Assembly (NCBI GenBank): GCA_021793495.1
Contig: JAJYSQ010000101.1
Location: 1 to 6,570, forward strand
DNA length: 6,570 bases
Direction: 5' to 3'
Source of the DNA: Actinomycetes bacterium
GTDB taxonomy: Bacteria; Actinomycetota; Actinomycetes; JAJYSQ01
Below the pieces are notes generated by a model that saw only the letters and a program-made list of their open reading frames with translations, was not told the origin of the DNA and searched no databases. How positions within the stretch are numbered: the first letter of the stretch is position 1; every line of letters starts with the position of its first letter. The position numbers and the translations under genes are program-made. Positions 1 to 4,705 of the stretch are shown here, piece after piece.

Positions 1-314
1 CTGCCGCCGTCCCGCGTCCGCTGTTTCGGCGCTCACCGAATGCTGCAGGTCGTCCTGTTCTCGGGACACGAGCGACGACCGTGGTGGGACCACCGGGTCC
101 GTACATGTCGAGGGCTATGCGCTCGACCGGGCCACCCGCGGCGCTCAGGACTAGCCGCTGACCAGCCAGAACGCGCGACCGGATCCTCGGAGTCGACGGG
201 GAGCGTTCCGTACGCACCACCCCTGGCTCGGGGGGCGTGGCCGGGGTGCGCGTGATCGCCGACAAGGTGCGTCTCGTCGGGCTGCCCGACGGGCGGTGCG
301 GCGGCTCTCCTGGC
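1..314. other. No supportable gene; intergenic or edge region
   Basis: I see no convincing gene here. One short open frame on the plus strand (40-255, 71 codons) has no ribosome binding site and an Arg/Pro/Gly-rich translation with no recognisable motif, as expected of chance frames in GC-rich DNA. Visible structures are a small hairpin at 77-99 (GTGGT 81-85 pairs with ACCAC 89-93, with an outer GACC/GGTC pair) and a stronger hairpin at 273-293, listed separately. The stretch lies downstream of the leftward kinase gene. It may include the edge of a neighbouring gene that lies mostly outside the window. Confidence 0.5.
273..293 (-). terminator. Candidate hairpin terminator after the histidine kinase
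   Basis: CGTCGGG (275-281) and CCCGACG (285-291) form a perfect 7-bp stem around a 3-base loop. A G-T wobble and one further C-G pair extend it to 273-293. It begins 22 bases past the kinase stop on the minus strand, where a terminator for the regulator-kinase operon is expected. There is no T-tract after it, so it is not a canonical intrinsic terminator. Such tract-less hairpins are proposed as terminators in actinobacteria, but the stem is symmetric and could act in either direction or not at all. Confidence 0.35.
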
Positions 315-1808
315 TCACGCCCCGGGGACCGCGTCGGTGGGCCGTAGCGGCAGCCGGATGACGAACTCCGCCCCACCGCCTGCCCGGTCCCGTACGGCGA
401 CCTGACCACCGTGGGCGATGATCGCGGCCCGTGCGATCGCCAGACCCAGCCCGGTTCCGGTCCGCCCGGCCGGCTCGGGGTTCCCCAGCCGTACAAACGG
501 GCGGAAGATCTCCTCCCGCGCCTCCGGTGGGATGCCCGGGCCCCGGTCGGCCACCGTGATCACCGCCCAGGACGGGCCACCGCGGCGGGGCCGGGCGGGT
601 TCGCGCGTGAGACTGATGGTGACCGGCGCCTCGGCCGGGGTGTGCACCACGGCGTTGACCAGCACGTTGCGGATCCCCCGGCGCAGGTCCTCGACGCTGC
701 CCAGCACGGCGTACGCCGCCGGATCCGCCTCGGCCGCCTCGTCGAGGTCGATCCGGCGCCGCGGGTGGATCAGCCGCAGGTCCTCGATCACTGCACCGAC
801 CAGGGTGGCGAGGTCCACCGGCTCGAGTACCGCCGGGCGGGTGGTGTCGAACCGGGCGAGATCGAGCAGATCCTGGACGAGCCGGGCCATCTGCGTGGAC
901 TCCTCGTGGATCCGGCGCATCGCGGTGTCCAGGGTCGCCTGGTCCTCGATCCCGCCCTCCCGGTACAGGTCGGCCCAGGCGCGCAGCGTGGTCAGCGGGG
1001 TACGCAGCTCGTGGGAGGCGTCGGCGAGGAACCGGCGCAGCCGCTCCTCCGAGGCCGTCCGCTCGTCGAACGCCCGGTTCAGCGTCGCCGCGAGCCGGCC
1101 GAGCTCGCTGTCCCGGTCCGGCACCGGCAGTCGTCGGGCGTGGTCGCCGGCGGCGATCGCCTGCGCGGTGGTGGCGATCGCCCCGAGCGGACGCAGGCCC
1201 AGGCGCAGCACCCCGAGGGCGACCAGCACGCCCAGCGAGATCAGCACCAGGGTGGCGGCGGCCTCGATCGCCTCCAGGTTGTCCACGGTGGTCGCCACCT
1301 GGTCCAGCGGAGCAGCGATCACCAGGGCGGAGACCGCATGACCCTGGGTGGCCGGGAACCCGGTGGCCAGGCCGGCCGGGACCGCCACCGCCTGTCCCCG
1401 GTAGGACAGGTCCCCGGTGGTCGGCGTGGTGAACGCCCGGCCGCTGCGCACCGACGCCTGCACCGTCCCGGGGAGCAGGACCGGCGCGGGTAGTCCGCTG
1501 CCGTCCGGGGCGTCGGCGGGGGCCCAGGCGAGCAGCCGCCCGGAGGAGGAGACCAGCCCGAGGAAGTTGTGCGCCGCGGCCGGGTTCTCGGTGCGAGCCA
1601 CCGGCGGTACGCGGCCGCGGTCCAGCTGCAGGGCGACCCGCCCGGCCTGGGCCTGCAGCTGGTGGTCGACCCGGGAGAGCAGGAAGTGGCGAAGCTCGAT
1701 CGCGGCCACCACGTCGCTGGCGATCAGACCGGTCGCGATCAGCATCACCGTGCCCAGCAGCAGCCGCGCGCGTAGGGTCACCGGTCGTCGCCCGGCAAGG
1801 CGGCGCAT
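315..1808 (-). CDS. Two-component sensor histidine kinase, HAMP type
   Basis: Membrane sensor kinase that would autophosphorylate and pass phosphate to the response regulator encoded just upstream. The 497-residue protein shows an N-terminal basic stretch, a first membrane segment at about 15-37, an extracytoplasmic sensor region at about 39-182, a second membrane segment at about 183-203, and a HAMP linker at about 200-255. The dimerisation and phosphoacceptor helix carries SHELRTP with His266. The catalytic domain follows, with an N box (Asn381 and Asn385 in NVLVNAVVHT), a G1 box DRGPGI at 421-426, an F box around Phe435 and Phe438, and a G2 box GTGLGL at 451-456. All catalytic motifs are intact and the length is normal for the class. 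ATG at 1808 is chosen because the frame holds no ATG, GTG or TTG between it and an upstream in-frame stop. Its ribosome binding site is weak, so translation probably depends on coupling to the frame upstream. The sensed signal cannot be read from the sequence. Adjacency to a divergent efflux operon suggests an envelope or drug stress cue, which is inference. Confidence 0.96.
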   Translation of the reverse strand: MRRLAGRRPVTLRARLLLGTVMLIATGLIASDVVAAIELRHFLLSRVDHQLQAQAGRVALQLDRGRVPPVARTENPAAAHNFLGLVSSSGRLLAWAPADAPDGSGLPAPVLLPGTVQASVRSGRAFTTPTTGDLSYRGQAVAVPAGLATGFPATQGHAVSALVIAAPLDQVATTVDNLEAIEAAATLVLISLGVLVALGVLRLGLRPLGAIATTAQAIAAGDHARRLPVPDRDSELGRLAATLNRAFDERTASEERLRRFLADASHELRTPLTTLRAWADLYREGGIEDQATLDTAMRRIHEESTQMARLVQDLLDLARFDTTRPAVLEPVDLATLVGAVIEDLRLIHPRRRIDLDEAAEADPAAYAVLGSVEDLRRGIRNVLVNAVVHTPAEAPVTISLTREPARPRRGGPSWAVITVADRGPGIPPEAREEIFRPFVRLGNPEPAGRTGTGLGLAIARAAIIAHGGQVAVRDRAGGGAEFVIRLPLRPTDAVPGA

Positions 1809-1873
1809 CAGCCGCCCGAGTCCGGTACGCCCGAGTCCGGTACGCCCGAGTCCGGTACGCCCGTACCGTTCAT
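1808..1873 (-). CDS. Possible 21-codon leader/coupling peptide between regulator and kinase
   Basis: A 21-codon frame fills the gap between the two signalling genes. Its ATG overlaps the regulator stop as ATGA (1873-1870), and its own TGA overlaps the kinase ATG as TGATG (1810-1806). A GGGAG sequence lies five bases before its ATG, inside the end of the regulator gene. The peptide reads M-N-G-T, then three copies of GVPDS, then GG. The whole middle is encoded by the 15-bp tandem repeat. I recognise no family. It may act only as a ribosome track that carries translation from regulator to kinase, or it may be chance, since the repeat is open in other frames too. No signal peptide or membrane segment is visible. 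Confidence 0.35.
   Translation of the reverse strand: MNGTGVPDSGVPDSGVPDSGG
1815..1859. repeat. Three perfect tandem copies of a 15-bp unit
   Basis: The unit CCCGAGTCCGGTACG occurs at 1815-1829, 1830-1844 and 1845-1859 without a mismatch, followed by a degenerate partial copy (CCCG then TACCG). It fills most of the gap between the regulator and the kinase. The 15-base period keeps any reading frame through it, so gain or loss of copies would not break the small frame that crosses it. Perfect identity points to recent slippage-type expansion. Confidence 0.95.
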
Positions 1874-2598
1874 CGGGGCTCCCTGATCAGGTACCCCACG
1901 CTGCGCACGGTGTGCAGCAGCGGTTGGTCGCTCGTGTCGACCTTGGCACGCAGCTGGGAGATGAACTTCTCCACGACCGCGTAGTCCCCGCCGAAGTCGT
2001 ACTCCCACACCTGGTCGACGATCCGGGCCTTGGACAGCACCCGTCCGGCGTTCACCATCAGGTAGCGCAGCAGCCGGAACTCCGTCGGGGACAGGGCGAT
2101 CGGATGCCCACCTCGTCGAACCTCGTGGGCGTCCTCGTCCAGCTCCAGATCGGCCACGCGCAGCACGACGTGGTCGGATGTGGCCGAGCCGCAGCGGCGC
2201 AGGATCGCCTGGATACGGGCCACCACCTCACCGACCGCGAACGGTTTGGTCACGTAGTCGTCGCCGCCGAGGGTCAGCCCGGCCACTCGCTGGTCGACCG
2301 CGTCGCGGGCGGTGAGGAACAGCACCGGGACGTCCCGACCCTGCTCCCGCAGCCGCCGGCAGACGGCGAAGCCGTCCAGGTCGGGCAGCATCACGTCGAG
2401 CACCAGGATGTCCGGTGGTTCGGACTCGACCATCCGCAGCGCCTCGCGGCCTCGGGCCGCCACGCCCACCGTGAACCCGGCGAAGCGCAACGTCGTGGCC
2501 AGCACCTCGGTGATGTGCGGCTCGTCGTCCACCACGAGTACCCGGTGTCCCTGCCCGGCGCCCCGCAAGGCCCCACCTGCCTGTCCTGGCGCGTCCAT
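1870..2598 (-). CDS. OmpR/PhoB-family response regulator
   Basis: DNA-binding response regulator and presumed partner of the downstream kinase. The 242-residue protein has a receiver domain at about 18-133, with the acidic pair Asp24/Asp25 in VLVVDDEP, the phosphoacceptor Asp68 in LVLDVMLPDLDG, Thr96 in FLTAR and Lys118 in TKPF, all intact. A winged-helix effector domain spans about 145-240. Its alpha-loop is PTEFRLLRYLM, its recognition helix region is VVEKFISQLRAKVD, and the wing ends TVRSVGYLI. Those features place it in the OmpR/PhoB subfamily, which usually binds tandem direct repeats as head-to-tail dimers. The first 17 residues (MDAPGQAGG...) are a non-conserved extension, but the ATG at 2598 has a near-perfect GGAGGTGA six bases upstream, so this start is well supported. 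The gene is transcribed away from the adaptor-pump operon, and the shared intergenic region holds a matching candidate operator. Confidence 0.96.
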   Translation of the reverse strand: MDAPGQAGGALRGAGQGHRVLVVDDEPHITEVLATTLRFAGFTVGVAARGREALRMVESEPPDILVLDVMLPDLDGFAVCRRLREQGRDVPVLFLTARDAVDQRVAGLTLGGDDYVTKPFAVGEVVARIQAILRRCGSATSDHVVLRVADLELDEDAHEVRRGGHPIALSPTEFRLLRYLMVNAGRVLSKARIVDQVWEYDFGGDYAVVEKFISQLRAKVDTSDQPLLHTVRSVGYLIREPR

Positions 2599-2604
2599 GG
2601 TTGC

Positions 2605-2612
2605 TCACCTCC
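2605..2612 (-). promoter_or_regulatory. Strong ribosome binding site of the response regulator
   Basis: On the minus strand this reads GGAGGTGA, six bases before the ATG at 2598. It is the strongest Shine-Dalgarno match in the window and fixes the regulator start. Confidence 0.85.
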
Positions 2613-2661
2613 CGGTCGGTGGGGCCAGTCTCGCCGGTCTCGGCCGGCACGCGCCGGGATC

Positions 2662-2683
2662 GTCAGCAAACCGTCAGGAATCC
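2662..2683. promoter_or_regulatory. Candidate response-regulator operator: tandem 11-bp direct repeat
   Basis: GTCAGCAAACC (2662-2672) is followed directly by GTCAGGAATCC (2673-2683). The two 11-mers match at 9 of 11 positions. Two direct half-sites one helical turn apart are the known architecture for OmpR/PhoB-family regulators, and such a regulator is encoded 64 bases away. The pair sits about 40-61 bases before the likely adaptor start, which suits activation of the rightward operon. It could also serve the divergent regulator gene. The neighbouring 11-mers on either side do not continue the pattern. Binding is inference. Confidence 0.6.
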
Positions 2684-2710
2684 GGAGGGTTTCCGGGAAG
2701 CCCGGTCGCT

Positions 2711-2716
2711 CAGGCT
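2711..2716 (+). promoter_or_regulatory. Weak -10-like hexamer before the adaptor gene
   Basis: CAGGCT resembles the actinobacterial TAGRNT-type -10 box apart from its first base. It would place transcription start at about 2722-2723, on the proposed GTG start, giving a leaderless message. No recognisable -35 box precedes it, which would fit an activator-dependent promoter using the tandem repeats upstream. The match is short and could be chance. Confidence 0.2.
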
Positions 2717-2722
2717 GCTGGT

Positions 2723-4705
2723 GTGCGACAACGTCTGCGTGCGGTGGCAGGGCGAGCGGGCACCCGTGTGGCGCGTGCGGCACGCGGTGGTGCGGTTCTC
2801 GGGCGTGTGGCCCACGCGCGGGTGGCACGTCGGTCCGGCGTGGTCGTCCTGGCGCTGGTGCTGACCGGGTCGGTCGTCGGGGTCGCCGCCGCGTACGCCA
2901 AGGGCAAGCATGCCGGTGGCGGTCACCGTGGTCACGCCGGGGTGACCGCGGTGCAGGTCGCGACCGCCCGATCCGGTACGGCAGTCTCACAGGTCACGCT
3001 CTCCGGCCTGGTCACGGCCACCGCGACGATCCCGGTGTCCGCCGGGGTCGGCGGGCGGGTCCAGGCGGTCGACGTGGTGCTCGGCCAACAGGTCACGGCG
3101 GGCCAGACGTTGGTCGTGCTGACCGACCCGGTCGCCCAGGCACAGCTGGTCGCGGCGCAGGCCGCGGTGGCCACCGCGTCGGCCCGGCTCACCGCAGCGC
3201 AGGCCCCGGCCACCCCGGCGGCCATGGCCGTCGGGCGGGCCGAGGTGGCCAAGGCGCAGGCCACGCTGGCCGCGGCCCAGGTGGCCTACCAGGACACCGT
3301 CGCCCAGCCGAGCAGGGCCGCGTCTGGGCAGGCCCAGCAGCAGGCAGCGATCTCCCAGGCCGCCAGCGCCGTGTCCCAGGCCCAGGCCGGCCTCACCCTC
3401 GCCCAGGACCAGCTCGCCCAGATCGAAGCCCCGCCCTCACCGGCCAGCCTGGCCGTGCTGACCTCCGGGGTCACCGCCGCCCAGGCCACGCTGAACGCCG
3501 CCCAGGCCCAGCTCACCGCCGACCAGGCGCTCGTCAATCCGCCTGCGACACCGCTGACCATCGCCAACGACCAGGCCGCGGTGTCCAAGGCGCAGGCCGC
3601 GCTGGTCGCCGCGCAGGCCCAGCTGACCACCGCCCAGGCCGGACCGGGCCCGCAGGCGCTGGCGGTCGGCCAGGACGGGGTCACCAAGGCGCAGGCCACG
3701 CTGGCGGCCGCCCAGGCCGCGTACCAGGGGGTGCTGGACCAGCCCAGCCCGGTGGCCGCCGGGCAGGCCGCCGACCAGGCCGCAGTCTCCGCAGCAGCCA
3801 GCGCCGTGTCCCAGGCCCAGGCCGGTCTCACCCTCGCCCAGGCTCAGCTCGCCCAGCTCGAGGCACCCACAGCGGGCTCGGGCGACCTCGCGCTGGCCGC
3901 CGCGGTCAGCCAGGCCCAGGCCGCGGCCAACGTCGTCCAGGTCCAGATCGGGGAGGAGACGGTGACCGCCCCGACGACCGGGACGATCGTCTCACTTCCC
4001 GTGGTGGCCGGTGAGCTCGTGAGCCCGGGACTGAGCCTTGCCGTCGTCCAGGCCAGCGGGTTGAGCGTGTCGGCGCCGGTGAGCCAGCAGCAGCTCGCCG
4101 CTATCGCGACCGGTCAGCCCGCGACGATCACCGTGCCCGCCGGCAGCCAGCCCCTGGCCGGCACGGTGACCGCGGTCGCACCCAGCGCCAACCCGGCCTC
4201 GCTGTCCTTCACGGTCACCGTCAGCCCGTCGACCGACCCCGGGTGGCTGCGGGCCGGGGAGTCCGCGGTGGTGGCGGTCTCGACCCACCAGCAGACCGGG
4301 GCGGTGATCGTACCGACCGCGGCCATCGTGAGCCTCAGCGGCACACCCCAGGTCTTCGTCGTGGGCAGCGCCGGGGGTGTCAGCCTGGTCGACGTCACCC
4401 CGGGGCTGTCGGACGGCACCGACAGCGTGGTCACCGGGATCGCCGTGGGCACCCGCGTTGTCACCTCTGGGCAGACCTACCTGAGCGCCGGTGACGCGGT
4501 GCACGTGACGTCGAGCATGCCCGTCCCGGCCACCCTGGTGGGCGCCGACGTGGGCGGCTTCGCTGCGGCACCCGGTGGCGTGGCGCCGGGCGGCGCAGCG
4601 ACCCCAGCCGGTGGAGCCACGGCGACCCTCGGGGGTGCTGCGGCTGGCGGTGGGGGCAAGGCTGGCGGTGGGGGCAAGGCCGGGGCCGGTAAGGCCGGCG
4701 GATGA
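2723..4705 (+). CDS. RND efflux membrane-fusion (HlyD/AcrA-type) adaptor, long helical region
   Basis: Adaptor subunit of an RND efflux pump, anchored on the outer face of the cytoplasmic membrane. From GTG 2723 it has 660 residues, well above the roughly 400 of AcrA. Order: Arg-rich cytoplasmic tail 1-38; one membrane segment 39-59 with no lipobox; first half of a lipoyl-like domain at about 93-134 (SAGVGGRVQAVDVVLGQQV); an Ala/Gln-rich helical region 137-410 broken by seven Pro-containing turns; second lipoyl half 412-443 (VTAPTTGTIVSLPVVAGELV); beta-barrel at about 444-520; membrane-proximal domain at about 525-597 (VIVPTAAIV, then GLSDGTDSVVTGI). The final 50 or so residues are a Gly/Ala/Pro tail with Lys. 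The helical region contains a clear internal duplication. The frame stays open far upstream, but that part is antisense to the regulator gene, so the start must lie in the intergenic region. GTG 2723 is the first start after the candidate operator and has only a weak AGG eight bases upstream. GTGs at 2744, 2768, 2807 and 2822 remain possible. The stop overlaps the pump start as ATGA. Confidence 0.9.
   Translation: MRQRLRAVAGRAGTRVARAARGGAVLGRVAHARVARRSGVVVLALVLTGSVVGVAAAYAKGKHAGGGHRGHAGVTAVQVATARSGTAVSQVTLSGLVTATATIPVSAGVGGRVQAVDVVLGQQVTAGQTLVVLTDPVAQAQLVAAQAAVATASARLTAAQAPATPAAMAVGRAEVAKAQATLAAAQVAYQDTVAQPSRAASGQAQQQAAISQAASAVSQAQAGLTLAQDQLAQIEAPPSPASLAVLTSGVTAAQATLNAAQAQLTADQALVNPPATPLTIANDQAAVSKAQAALVAAQAQLTTAQAGPGPQALAVGQDGVTKAQATLAAAQAAYQGVLDQPSPVAAGQAADQAAVSAAASAVSQAQAGLTLAQAQLAQLEAPTAGSGDLALAAAVSQAQAAANVVQVQIGEETVTAPTTGTIVSLPVVAGELVSPGLSLAVVQASGLSVSAPVSQQQLAAIATGQPATITVPAGSQPLAGTVTAVAPSANPASLSFTVTVSPSTDPGWLRAGESAVVAVSTHQQTGAVIVPTAAIVSLSGTPQVFVVGSAGGVSLVDVTPGLSDGTDSVVTGIAVGTRVVTSGQTYLSAGDAVHVTSSMPVPATLVGADVGGFAAAPGGVAPGGAATPAGGATATLGGAAAGGGGKAGGGGKAGAGKAGG
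3146..3433 (+). repeat. Internal duplication in the adaptor, copy 1
   Basis: Encodes adaptor residues 142-237, which align without gaps to residues 287-382 at an offset of exactly 145 codons (435 bases). Shared blocks include KAQATLAAAQ, ASAVSQAQAGLTLAQ and LAQ-x-EAP. At DNA level, bases 3362-3390 are identical to 3797-3825, and after one mismatch the identity continues for 16 bases. The turns at residues 162-165, 196-199 and 237-240 fall at equivalent places in both copies. Confidence 0.85.
3581..3868 (+). repeat. Internal duplication in the adaptor, copy 2
   Basis: Encodes adaptor residues 287-382, the second copy of the unit at 3146-3433. The copies are separated by about 49 residues that have the same Ala/Gln helical character (GVTAAQATLNAAQAQL) but align less closely. 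Between them they account for most of the extra length of this adaptor over ordinary family members. Confidence 0.85.
4644..4679 (+). repeat. Two perfect 18-bp tandem copies in the adaptor tail
   Basis: The unit CTGGCGGTGGGGGCAAGG occurs at 4644-4661 and again at 4662-4679. It encodes the repeated AGGGGK element of the adaptor C-terminus, and a decayed third unit gives the following AGAGKAGG. The 18-base period preserves the frame. Confidence 0.9.

Noticed and set aside
40..255. A 71-codon plus-strand frame as a small gene
   Set aside because: It has no ribosome binding site, no recognisable motif, and Arg/Pro-rich composition typical of a chance frame.
411..1493. Open frames of 360 and 307 codons on the plus strand
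   Set aside because: Both are antisense to the kinase, whose motifs are intact. Neither shows domains or a ribosome binding site.
1815..1859. The 15-bp repeats as a CRISPR array or integration site
   Set aside because: The copies are directly adjacent with no spacers and are far shorter than CRISPR repeats. No cas, integrase or tRNA sequence is nearby.
2597..2599. An in-frame ATG as the start of the adaptor
   Set aside because: It lies on the regulator's start codon, has no ribosome binding site, and would put the regulator's site and the candidate operator inside the coding sequence. A start in the intergenic region is more sensible.
2633..2647. A GCCGG/CCGGC hairpin in the regulator leader as a riboswitch or attenuator
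   Set aside because: The stem is only 5 bp in very GC-rich DNA, with no terminator tract or known riboswitch motif, so chance is likely.
1417..4014. An 865-codon open frame on the plus strand
   Set aside because: It runs antisense through the kinase and regulator and out of frame through the adaptor, with Arg/Pro/Gly-rich translation and no domain. Long open shadow frames are usual in GC-rich DNA.
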